6,782 nt of DNA from Flavobacteriales bacterium (lineage in GTDB: Bacteria > Bacteroidota > Bacteroidia > Flavobacteriales_D > Crocinitomicaceae): positions 1 through 6,782 of the forward strand of contig RFNX01000548.1 of the NCBI GenBank assembly GCA_009926905.1, read 5' to 3'. Position numbers and translations under genes: made by a program. The stretch's first letter is position 1; every line of letters starts with the position of its first letter. The notes beneath the pieces are model-generated. The model was not told the DNA's origin. It worked only from the letters and a program-made list of their open reading frames with translations, and did no database searches. Positions 1-5,439 of the stretch are shown in pieces.

Positions 1-119
1 TTTTCAAACACAACTTCATTCCGAACTGTTGATGAAACTCTTTGCCAACTTTTCTCGCTGAAATAATCATAAAGAGAAATGATTGCAACAAAGATGATAA
101 CACTGATAATTGCTGTCAT
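1..119 (-). CDS. tonB: TonB-family energy transducer, third tandem copy (N-terminal 39 residues, cut by window edge)
   Basis: Translating back from the ATG at 119-117 gives 39 residues that stay open to the window edge. They match the first 39 residues of the two complete TonB paralogues upstream, with 31 of 39 identical to each by my count. Visible are a first membrane segment (about residues 3-17), the LYDYFSE stretch just after it, and the SWQRVSSTVRNEVVFE segment that in the other copies leads into the RNKNYGAY motif. The start lies at the same alignment position as in the other copies. The periplasmic linker and C-terminal receptor-binding domain would lie outside the window, so whether this copy is intact cannot be seen. 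It is preceded by 311 bp of non-coding DNA homologous to the region upstream of the second copy. By family it should couple the ExbB/ExbD motor to outer-membrane TonB-dependent receptors. Confidence 0.85.
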   Translation of the reverse strand, partial: MTAIISVIIFVAIISLYDYFSEKSWQRVSSTVRNEVVFE

Positions 120-430
120 AATTTTTGTTTTTTGAGGTTTATAAATTAAATTTTAACGCACAACCCAACACACAAACAGGCGAAAACACCCATTTCAAAT
201 TTTAAACGATTTTTTGGATTAATTTTTTACTAGTTGTTTTAGCATCTAAATCTAGAAGATGTAAAATCAGTCAGCTCTATAGTTGATTCCCTACCAACCT
301 AAAGTGTATCTATCAGAATGGTGTTTAAATTACCAAAGACATCACACTTTAATAACGTTTTTATTTTTCATTATTGTATAATTGGATTGAAATATTTTTT
401 ATAATTCAAATCACATTCTGGAATAACTAT
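120..430. other. Intergenic region A (311 bp), homologous to region B at 1298-1656
   Basis: No gene is seen here. The region is AT-rich and aligns in blocks with the 1298-1656 intergenic region. Shared blocks are GATTAATTTTT (217-227 and 1400-1410), the dyad element (301-350 and 1493-1549) and ATTGTATAATT (373-383 and 1573-1583), in the same order and at similar spacing. It lies between the second and third tonB copies and should hold the start signals of the third. I could not find a clean Bacteroidota promoter (TTG plus TAnnTTTG) on the minus strand; the nearest -7-like string is TAGATTTA at 254-247, with no matching -33 box. Unlike region B, the end next to the tonB2 stop carries no intrinsic terminator. 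Confidence 0.75.
301..350 (-). promoter_or_regulatory. Conserved dyad element, copy A (hairpin or operator candidate)
   Basis: The outer arms AAAGTGT (301-307) and ACACTTT (344-350) are perfect complements, and an inner pair TGGT (319-322) / ACCA (332-335) lies inside them. The right half contains an 18-nt block (332-349) that is identical in the second copy at 1532-1549, although the surrounding intergenic DNA has diverged. It could be an RNA hairpin in the tonB3 leader (or the tonB2 3' tail) or a protein-binding dyad. Its role is inferred only from conservation and symmetry. Confidence 0.45.
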
Positions 431-1297
431 TCAATAAGACAGAGTAAAGTTAATTGGTAACGTACACCATTGTCTAACAACCTTTCCATTGTTTCTGCCT
501 GGTTTCCAATTGGGCATACTTCGAACCACTTTTATCGCCGCTTTGTCGCAATCAGGACTTAGACTTTGAATAATTGAAACATTGCTTATCTCACCGTTTT
601 TCTCCACAACGAATTTCAACGTTACGCGTCCTTGTGTTCCCATTTCGATATCACCTTGTGGATAAACTAGATGCTCTTGTATGAATTTCATCATGTTTGC
701 ATATCCACCTAAATATTCTGCTTCCTCTTCAACAAAAACAATAGGTTCCTCTATGATTATTTCTGTTGTTTCAATGGGTGCTTCGCCACCGATTTCTGGT
801 TGAGAAAATGAATCATTACCGCCACCACTATTATTTTCTGACCCTGCTGTAGTTTCTTCCATTTCTTGTTGGGTAGGTGCAATTTCCTCAACAAATTCAT
901 CAACTACAATCACTGGCAAATTCTCAATCATTTCAGCAGTAGAAGGTTTTGTAGGTTCGGGTGCGACTGGAGGAAGATCCTCATCAATTGGTGGCGTATC
1001 AATAATCAAAGTGTCTTCCCCTGATGTTGGCACTTTAACTTCACTCTCAGGATTAGATTTCGACATATTATAAGCTGCAAAAGTTGCCCCAAAAGAAACT
1101 ACAATTCCAATTAAAATAAAAACTATTGTTTTGTCATAGTTCTTTCTGAGCGCATAAGCTCCGTAGTTTTTATTCCTTTTTTCAAACACAACTTCATTCC
1201 GAACTGTGGATGAAACACTTTGCCAATTTCTCTCTGAAAAATAGTTGTAAAGAGAGATTATTGACACAAAAATGATTGCACTGATAATTACTAACAT
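431..1297 (-). CDS. tonB: TonB-family energy transducer, second tandem copy (TonB2)
   Basis: This 288-residue protein should be an inner-membrane energy transducer that carries force from ExbB/ExbD to TonB-dependent outer-membrane receptors. Layout: first membrane segment about 3-17; cytoplasmic basic stretch with the FEKRNKNYGAYALRKNYD motif (38-55); second membrane segment about 58-76; periplasmic linker about 80-187; TonB C-terminal domain about 188-286, with GRVTLKFVV, MPNWKPG and the LPINF end. Against TonB1 the C-terminal domain differs at about 16 of 99 positions, while the linker is largely rewritten: the long proline runs are gone and it is acidic with a Ser/Gly/Asn patch (153-164). 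The usual Tyr-Pro-Gly-Gly at the domain start is Tyr-Leu-Gly-Gly (195). The reading frame is intact, so I call it functional rather than a pseudogene. It sits beyond the tonB1 terminator, so it probably has its own transcript. Confidence 0.9.
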   Translation of the reverse strand: MLVIISAIIFVSIISLYNYFSERNWQSVSSTVRNEVVFEKRNKNYGAYALRKNYDKTIVFILIGIVVSFGATFAAYNMSKSNPESEVKVPTSGEDTLIIDTPPIDEDLPPVAPEPTKPSTAEMIENLPVIVVDEFVEEIAPTQQEMEETTAGSENNSGGGNDSFSQPEIGGEAPIETTEIIIEEPIVFVEEEAEYLGGYANMMKFIQEHLVYPQGDIEMGTQGRVTLKFVVEKNGEISNVSIIQSLSPDCDKAAIKVVRSMPNWKPGRNNGKVVRQWCTLPINFTLSY

Positions 1298-1492
1298 GAT
1301 TTTTTGTTTTTAAAGTTTTACAATAAATTTTAGGCAAAAAGAATCACATAAACAGATATCGTCACATCTACTTTAGATTTTTTTTCCTTTTAAGTTCTTG
1401 ATTAATTTTTCGCTGGTTGCATCAACAAATCTTCATTCATTTAAATGAGCGTGTTGATTTCGTAAGCTCTAAGATTGTGTTTTCAAATCTTA

Positions 1493-1549
1493 AAGTGCAT
1501 CTATCAAATTGGTGAAAAGTTGTACAACAAAACCAAAGACATCACACTT
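1493..1549 (-). promoter_or_regulatory. Conserved dyad element, copy B (hairpin or operator candidate)
   Basis: The outer arms AAGTG (1493-1497) and CACTT (1545-1549) pair, with one more G-U pair possible in the minus-strand transcript. The inner arms TTGGT (1509-1513) and ACCAA (1532-1536) pair over 5 bp. The loop holds a perfect 10-nt palindrome, GTTGTACAAC (1519-1528), that copy A lacks. The block at 1532-1549 is identical to 332-349, and ATCTATCA (1499-1506) recurs at 308-315. The function is not known; this is a candidate leader hairpin or operator for tonB2. Confidence 0.45.
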
Positions 1550-1599
1550 ATAAAACGCTAATAATGAGGAATATTGTATAATTATTGAAATTATTTTGC

Positions 1600-1634
1600 A
1601 AAAAAAATCCCCGAAAGAAAAATCTTTCAGGGAT
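1600..1634 (-). terminator. Intrinsic terminator of the exbB-exbD-exbD-tonB1 operon
   Basis: Read on the minus strand, the arms ATCCCTGAAAGA and TCTTTCGGGGAT (1634-1623 and 1618-1607) form a 12-bp stem with one G-U pair and a 4-nt loop, followed directly by a run of seven T (1607-1601). It begins 22 bp after the tonB1 stop. The form is that of a classical Rho-independent terminator, so the downstream tonB copies should be mostly uncoupled from this operon. Confidence 0.9.
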
Positions 1635-1656
1635 CGTATTTATTGGTGTTTTTTTT

Positions 1657-2517
1657 TTAGTTCAAAGTAAAGTTAATTGGTAAAGTACACCATTGTCTAA
1701 CGGCACGTCCACCGTTTTTACCTGGTTTCCAATTTGGCATGCTACTCACAACTTTAATAGCAGCTTTGTCACACTCAGGACTTAAACCACGAACAACAGA
1801 AACATTACTCACTTGACCATTTTTCTCAACAACGAATTTTAATGTTACACGTCCTTGTGTTCCCATTTCAATATCTGCTTGAGGATAAACCAAATGCTCT
1901 TGAATGTATTTCATCATCGTTGCGTAGCCTCCAGGATACTCTGCTTCTTCTTCAACGAATGTTTCAACCGGTTCTACTTTTTCTTCTACCACCTCAGGCT
2001 CTGGATCTCCCCCTATAACTGGTGGAGCAAAGTTTTCGTCGTTACCTTCTTGTGTTTGATCACTTGATTTTTTGTCATCCATGTCATCCTGTGTTGGGAT
2101 TGGATCATCAACAGGAATGTCCACAACAACTGGTGGTAAGAACTGAACCGTTGTTTCCATTGGTGGTGGTGGTTCTTGTGGTGGTGGGGGTGGAACTTTC
2201 TCGTCCTCTGGTGGAGGAGCTGTTGTGAAAGTTTTATCATCAACTGGCGGTGGAGCTACCTTTTCTTTTGGTAAGCTTTGAACGATTTTGTACGCTCCAA
2301 AAGCAACACCAAATGATAGTAATAAACCAAGAAGAATGAACATGATATTTCTATCGTAGTTTTTTCTTAAGGTATATGCACCGTAGTTTTTGTTTCTATG
2401 TTCAAACACAACTTCATTTCGAATTGTGGATGAAACTCTTTGCCAACTTCTCTCAGAAAAATAATCGTATAATGAGATTAGTGTAACGAAGATAATAACG
2501 CCGAATATAACTTCCAT
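1657..2517 (-). CDS. tonB: TonB-family energy transducer, operon copy (TonB1)
   Basis: This 286-residue protein is the last gene of the exbB-exbD-exbD-tonB operon, starting 1 bp after the exbD2 stop. It should span the periplasm and pass proton-motive energy to TonB-dependent receptors. Layout: membrane segment about 3-17; basic cytoplasmic loop with FEHRNKNYGAYTLRKNYD (38-55), a motif familiar from Bacteroidota TonB proteins; second membrane segment about 58-77; proline-rich acidic linker about 83-186 with runs of four to five Pro (109-113, 116-119); TonB C-terminal domain about 187-286 with EYPGGY (193-198), GRVTLKFVV, MPNWKPG (260-266) and LPINF. Two Cys (249, 277) in this domain are kept in the second copy. 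The two membrane segments predict both termini on the periplasmic side, unlike single-pass E. coli TonB. The family call is firm; the receptors served are unknown. Confidence 0.95.
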   Translation of the reverse strand: MEVIFGVIIFVTLISLYDYFSERSWQRVSSTIRNEVVFEHRNKNYGAYTLRKNYDRNIMFILLGLLLSFGVAFGAYKIVQSLPKEKVAPPPVDDKTFTTAPPPEDEKVPPPPPQEPPPPMETTVQFLPPVVVDIPVDDPIPTQDDMDDKKSSDQTQEGNDENFAPPVIGGDPEPEVVEEKVEPVETFVEEEAEYPGGYATMMKYIQEHLVYPQADIEMGTQGRVTLKFVVEKNGQVSNVSVVRGLSPECDKAAIKVVSSMPNWKPGKNGGRAVRQWCTLPINFTLN

Positions 2518-2518
2518 A

Positions 2519-3163
2519 TTACTTGTTTTTAGAGTTTTCTTTTAATAGTTCTAACTCGGAACCCAAAATGTCAACTGGTGCAATTACACCAATTTCAGCA
2601 ATTTTCAATTCATCAATTAAATCAATGAAATTCTTACAAGTTGCTTTATCGTCTGTTTTTATCAAAACTTTAAGCGCTAATTTGTTTTGCTTCAGTTTTG
2701 ATAACATACTCAAATAAGTAGTATCTGCAAGCTGCTTTTTGTCCAGCTTCTCCTTTAACTTCTCCTTACCTTCTAGAACGTATGAATTCCCATCAGCTAA
2801 CAATTTTCTAACTCCTTTTGGTCCAAAATCAGTTTTTAGCAATTTTGTTGGTCCATTTGGGCCTGGATTAGCTTTAGAGTAGTATTGATCTACGTAGTAA
2901 AAAATTTCATCTTCAGACAACAAAAAAGTAATTGCATTATTGATTTTTGGTCGTTCCCCTGGGGGTAGATCATCAACTTTCGCAGGATAAACCAAACTCA
3001 TTACTTTCGGTTTGCTAAAAGTAGAAGTAAGTACGAAAAATGTAAGCAATAAGAACGCTAAGTCAACCATTGGAGTCATATCGACCCTAGTGGAACTTTT
3101 CTTGGCTCTTTTTTTGCCTTTGCCGTGGTCGCCACCGCCACCGCCTTCTCCCATGTCTGCCAT
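2519..3163 (-). CDS. exbD: ExbD/TolR-family biopolymer transport protein, second copy (ExbD2)
   Basis: This 214-residue, single-pass inner-membrane subunit should pair with ExbB to form the proton-driven motor that energises TonB. Layout: cytoplasmic Gly-rich then Lys-rich head (5-24); the ExbD signature DMTPMVDLAFLLLTFF (28-43) opening a membrane segment to about 49; periplasmic domain about 52-200. Asp34 lies where the essential membrane Asp of E. coli ExbD (Asp25) is found. The C-terminal fold is recognisable as LKVLIKTDD (164-172) and the following IDLIDELKIAEIGVIAPVD. The protein is longer than classical ExbD (about 140 residues) because of an inserted region, about 90-155, with a Lys/Leu-rich predicted helix. 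It starts 12 bp after exbD1. An in-frame Met4 is a possible alternative start; I keep the first ATG because it is closer to the upstream stop. Confidence 0.93.
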   Translation of the reverse strand: MADMGEGGGGGDHGKGKKRAKKSSTRVDMTPMVDLAFLLLTFFVLTSTFSKPKVMSLVYPAKVDDLPPGERPKINNAITFLLSEDEIFYYVDQYYSKANPGPNGPTKLLKTDFGPKGVRKLLADGNSYVLEGKEKLKEKLDKKQLADTTYLSMLSKLKQNKLALKVLIKTDDKATCKNFIDLIDELKIAEIGVIAPVDILGSELELLKENSKNK

Positions 3164-3175
3164 GTGCTGCTAGTT

Positions 3176-3838
3176 TTATTGTGGAGCGAGCTCCGTTGTG
3201 GTTACAAAATTCAAATTATTCAATTGCAAGTCTCTAAAAACGTTGATTACGTTTTGAGCATGAGCATAAACCGCGCCACCATCTACACGAAGTACATACT
3301 TCGGTTTGAAGTCATTTGGATCTGGTGATTCACCTTTCAGTTTTGCTTCTTGATAAGCAGTTTGTCCTGTGTTTAGTGCTGCAATGTTTCCGTAGAAAAT
3401 CCAATCTTTCAGTTGGTTGTCCAAAGAATCCAATGGAATTCCTTTGGTGTTCACTCTTGCACGTTCTTGACCAGGCATATCAATATAGCTAGGTAGCTCT
3501 CGCATGGTACATCCGAAGGTTGACATAAAACCGAATTTTTCCAATTGTTCTTGGCTAAAACCAATTTTATATTTTCCTGCCATGTTTTGCAATAATTCTT
3601 TGCGAGCTTCTGGATTAGACATGTTAAAAAACACACGTCCTCCTTTGTCAATAGTCACCATGATCACATTTTCAGGAATAATTTTATCCGCGATACTTGA
3701 TGGTGTGCTTACTTGAACTGGCTCGTCTGATCGGAATGATGCAGACAACATGAAGAATGTAACTAACAAGAACGCCAAGTCAACCATCGGCGTCATATCA
3801 ATCGACGGCGAACCTTTTGGTATTTTAATTTTTGGCAT
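3176..3838 (-). CDS. exbD: ExbD/TolR-family biopolymer transport protein, first copy (ExbD1)
   Basis: This 220-residue, single-pass inner-membrane motor subunit follows exbB by 31 bp. It shares the signature DMTPMVDLAFLLVTFF (14-29) with its neighbour; Asp20 corresponds to the proton-linked Asp25 of E. coli ExbD. The cytoplasmic head is short and basic (MPKIKIPKGS). After the membrane segment (about 18-35) come the first periplasmic strand region (about 56-74), a long insertion (about 75-178) with one Cys (110), and the typical ExbD end YVLRVDGGAVYAHAQ (181-195) leading to FVTTTE. Outside the membrane signature it is clearly different from ExbD2, so the pair is an old duplication or a deliberate heteromer, not a recent copy. 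Pairs of exbD genes beside exbB are common in Bacteroidota. The role of the insertion is unknown. Confidence 0.93.
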   Translation of the reverse strand: MPKIKIPKGSPSIDMTPMVDLAFLLVTFFMLSASFRSDEPVQVSTPSSIADKIIPENVIMVTIDKGGRVFFNMSNPEARKELLQNMAGKYKIGFSQEQLEKFGFMSTFGCTMRELPSYIDMPGQERARVNTKGIPLDSLDNQLKDWIFYGNIAALNTGQTAYQEAKLKGESPDPNDFKPKYVLRVDGGAVYAHAQNVINVFRDLQLNNLNFVTTTELAPQ

Positions 3839-3869
3839 TTCTTTATTGTTTTAGATCAACGTTAGTCGA

Positions 3870-4676
3870 TTATTTTTGTGAAGCTGAGAAGTCTTGAACG
3901 ATTGTAAAGCTTGCTTCATCAATGCTGTAAGTCATTCCATCAACTTTATTCGAGAATACATTGTAGAAAATGATTGCCAATGTTGATGCGGAGATACCAA
4001 ATGCAGTATTAATCAAGGCCTCAGAGATACCAGTAGATAATGCAGCTGTATCTGGCGAACCTTTAGACATCGCAGCGAATGAACGAATCATCCCTAATAC
4101 TGTTCCAATCAAACCAATTAATGTTGCAATAGAAGCACACGTTGAAAGAACAACTAAATTTTTAGACAACATTGGTAATTCCAAAGATGTTGCTTCTTCT
4201 AATTCTTTCTTAAGTGATTCAACTTTTTGCTCTTTATCTAATGAACTGTCATCAGCAATGTGGCTATATTTAACCAAACCTGCACGTACAACATTTGCCA
4301 AAGAACCTCTTTGTTTGTCGCACTCAGCAATTGCAGCATCAAATTGTTTTTCTTCTAATAAATTTTTAATTTTTGCAATGAATTTATCCGTACTTCCTTT
4401 TCCATTCGCCATCATTAAAGTAACGATTCTTTCCAATGTAAAAATGATAACGATTAATAAGATTGCAAGTAATCCTGGTACGATAAATCCTCCTTTGTAA
4501 ATAACGCCTAGTAAATTCCCTTCTATTGGTTCACTCATTGGGTCATTGTCAACGAAGTTAGCTGGATTACCAAAAATGTACTTGTAAATTACAACACCAA
4601 TTACCAATGCAATTGCCATAACAAGTACAGATACTAATGCCGAAAATCCACCGGCTGTTTTTTGTTTTTTGCTCAT
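3870..4676 (-). CDS. exbB: ExbB/TolQ/MotA-family proton channel protein (ExbB)
   Basis: This 268-residue inner-membrane protein should form the channel oligomer whose proton flow drives ExbD and TonB. Layout: an extra N-terminal membrane segment (about 12-33); second segment about 62-82 (GFIVPGLLAILLIVIIF); cytoplasmic domain about 90-165 with helical LEEKQFDAAIAECDKQRG and a charged Lys/Glu stretch; then the MotA/TolQ/ExbB core, segment about 173-197 ending LIGLIGTVLGMIRSF and segment about 213-240. In the last, SEALINTAFG places Glu219 and Thr224 at the spacing of the functional Glu176 and Thr181 of E. coli ExbB; Thr192 in GTVLG matches Thr148. All key residues are therefore present. It is the first gene of the operon, with a promoter just upstream. 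No Shine-Dalgarno is seen before the ATG, as is usual in Bacteroidota. Confidence 0.95.
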   Translation of the reverse strand: MSKKQKTAGGFSALVSVLVMAIALVIGVVIYKYIFGNPANFVDNDPMSEPIEGNLLGVIYKGGFIVPGLLAILLIVIIFTLERIVTLMMANGKGSTDKFIAKIKNLLEEKQFDAAIAECDKQRGSLANVVRAGLVKYSHIADDSSLDKEQKVESLKKELEEATSLELPMLSKNLVVLSTCASIATLIGLIGTVLGMIRSFAAMSKGSPDTAALSTGISEALINTAFGISASTLAIIFYNVFSNKVDGMTYSIDEASFTIVQDFSASQK

Positions 4677-4717
4677 AATACTAGATTTATTTATTCTTTT
4701 TTTTAAGGTTTAAGCGT

Positions 4718-4746
4718 CAAATATAATAAAAAAGTTTAAACTCCAA
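4718..4746 (-). promoter_or_regulatory. Bacteroidota-type promoter of the exbB operon
   Basis: On the minus strand a TTG (4746-4744) is followed after 18 nt by TATATTTG (4725-4718), a full match to the Bacteroidota -7 consensus TAnnTTTG at acceptable spacing from the -33 TTG. Transcription would begin near 4711-4714, giving a leader of about 35 nt before the exbB ATG. It lies in the only long gap upstream of the operon (4677-4854). The call rests on consensus only. Confidence 0.6.
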
Positions 4747-4854
4747 TATTTAGTCAAAATTAACATCTATAAAGGGTTTTTATTCTTACATTAAATTTTT
4801 TGGCTTGAAAATTACCACTCTTGGTTCTATTATAACGACAGTTTAAGGTGCTTA

Positions 4855-5397
4855 TTATTTTTTCGCACGAATTTTTTTGTAAAGTTGTATGCCTAACATC
4901 AATAATATTGCCACACCAAAAAACCCAATGGTTCCATAAATCCAATTCAACGTACTTTTTAAAACAACCAAAAACACAATAGCTACAAGGAATAACGTTG
5001 CCAATTCGTTCCATAAACGCAGCTGATTTGATTTCCATTTACAAATGCCTTTAGAAATATCAAACATGATTTTTTGACAATAAAAATGATACATTAATAA
5101 TAGAAGAACGAATCCCAATTTTATATGCATCCATGACATTTGCAAGTAAGCAGGGTTCAAAAGAATCATCCAAGTGCCAAAAATTACCGCCAAAACCATA
5201 GCTGGAGTGGTTATTATCCACCACAAGCGTTTTTGCATGATTAGCAATTGTTCTGTAAGAATGGATTTTTTTGGCTCTTCCATCTCTTTCGCTTCTTGCG
5301 CATAAATAAATAAGCGTACGATGTAGAAAAGTCCAGCGAACCAACTGACCACAAAAATAATGTGGAGTGCTTTTATAACGTTAATATCTGTCTGCAT
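4855..5397 (-). CDS. hemJ: Protoporphyrinogen IX oxidase HemJ (CopD-like membrane protein)
   Basis: This 180-residue integral membrane protein should oxidise protoporphyrinogen IX to protoporphyrin IX, the penultimate step of haem b synthesis. Family marks: KALHIIFVVSWFAGLFYIVR (9-28) with the conserved His12 and Arg28, a second membrane segment about 58-80, WMHIKLGFVLLLLMYH (89-104) with His91 and Lys93, and RLWNE (127-131) opening the fourth segment to about 147. A further hydrophobic stretch (about 153-172) before the basic end QLYKKIRAKK gives a likely fifth segment; many HemJ proteins are about 140-150 residues with four. It is divergent from the next gene and points toward exbB, 178 bp away, but the exbB promoter in between suggests separate transcription. 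A functional link to TonB-driven haem or iron import is possible but only inferred from proximity. Confidence 0.88.
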   Translation of the reverse strand: MQTDINVIKALHIIFVVSWFAGLFYIVRLFIYAQEAKEMEEPKKSILTEQLLIMQKRLWWIITTPAMVLAVIFGTWMILLNPAYLQMSWMHIKLGFVLLLLMYHFYCQKIMFDISKGICKWKSNQLRLWNELATLFLVAIVFLVVLKSTLNWIYGTIGFFGVAILLMLGIQLYKKIRAKK

Positions 5398-5401
5398 TTG
5401 A

Positions 5402-5409
5402 CAAAAATA
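5402..5409 (-). promoter_or_regulatory. Possible -7 element of hemJ (near-leaderless transcript)
   Basis: On the minus strand TATTTTTG (5409-5402) fits TAnnTTTG and ends 4 nt before the hemJ ATG, which would place the transcription start at or just inside the start codon. I found no TTG at the expected -33 distance (about 5427-5432), so only half of the promoter is supported. Confidence 0.25.
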
Positions 5410-5439
5410 TACTTTCTTTGCTTTTAATTGCTTGCTTCT

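Larger units (their letters stand above)
1298..1656. other. Intergenic region B (359 bp), with terminator and conserved dyad
   Basis: No gene is seen. From right to left it holds the intrinsic terminator of tonB1 (1600-1634), the block ATTGTATAATT (1573-1583), the dyad element (1493-1549), the block GATTAATTTTT (1400-1410) and an AT-rich leader to the tonB2 start. All blocks except the terminator recur in the same order in region A (120-430). The promoter of tonB2 should lie here, but I could not find a confident TTG / TAnnTTTG pair on the minus strand. Confidence 0.75.
1..2517 (-). repeat. Tandem tonB duplication, three units of about 1.2 kb
   Basis: The three tonB starts lie at 2517, 1297 and 119, giving periods of 1220 and 1178 bp. 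Coding parts are strongly similar at both ends at nucleotide level: compare the gene starts at 1-119, 1180-1297 and 2400-2517, and the gene ends at 435-520 and 1661-1750. The middle linker regions differ. The intergenic stretches between the units are also homologous, so the duplicated unit was a gene plus its flank rather than a coding sequence alone. The third unit is cut at the window edge, and further copies may follow. Confidence 0.8.

Noticed and set aside
332..349. The 18-nt conserved block read as a promoter (TGTCTTTG on the minus strand)
   Set aside because: It misses the -7 consensus by one base and has no TTG at the right distance in either copy.
421..432. Palindrome GAATAACTATTC as a tonB2 terminator
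   Set aside because: The stem is only 5 bp, all but one A-T pairs, overlaps the stop codon and has no T-run.
1855..2243. Several open frames on both strands inside tonB1
   Set aside because: They arise from the proline-rich and His/Gln-rich reading of the tonB1 linker in other frames; no domain and no start context.
3970..4500. Open frame of 176 codons on the plus strand
   Set aside because: It is entirely antisense to exbB, which has full family motifs; the translation has no recognisable domain.
4760..5344. Open frames of 92 and 94 codons on the minus strand across hemJ
   Set aside because: They overlap hemJ out of frame and show no family features, while hemJ has conserved membrane motifs.
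5393..5420. Promoter for the secreted protein between hemJ and its start
   Set aside because: TGCATTTG and TTTCTTTG each miss the TAnnTTTG consensus by one base, and no well-spaced -33 box was found.
5428..5439. Upstream TTG start for the secreted protein
   Set aside because: The ATG at 5440 directly begins a proper signal peptide; starting at TTG adds four residues without benefit.
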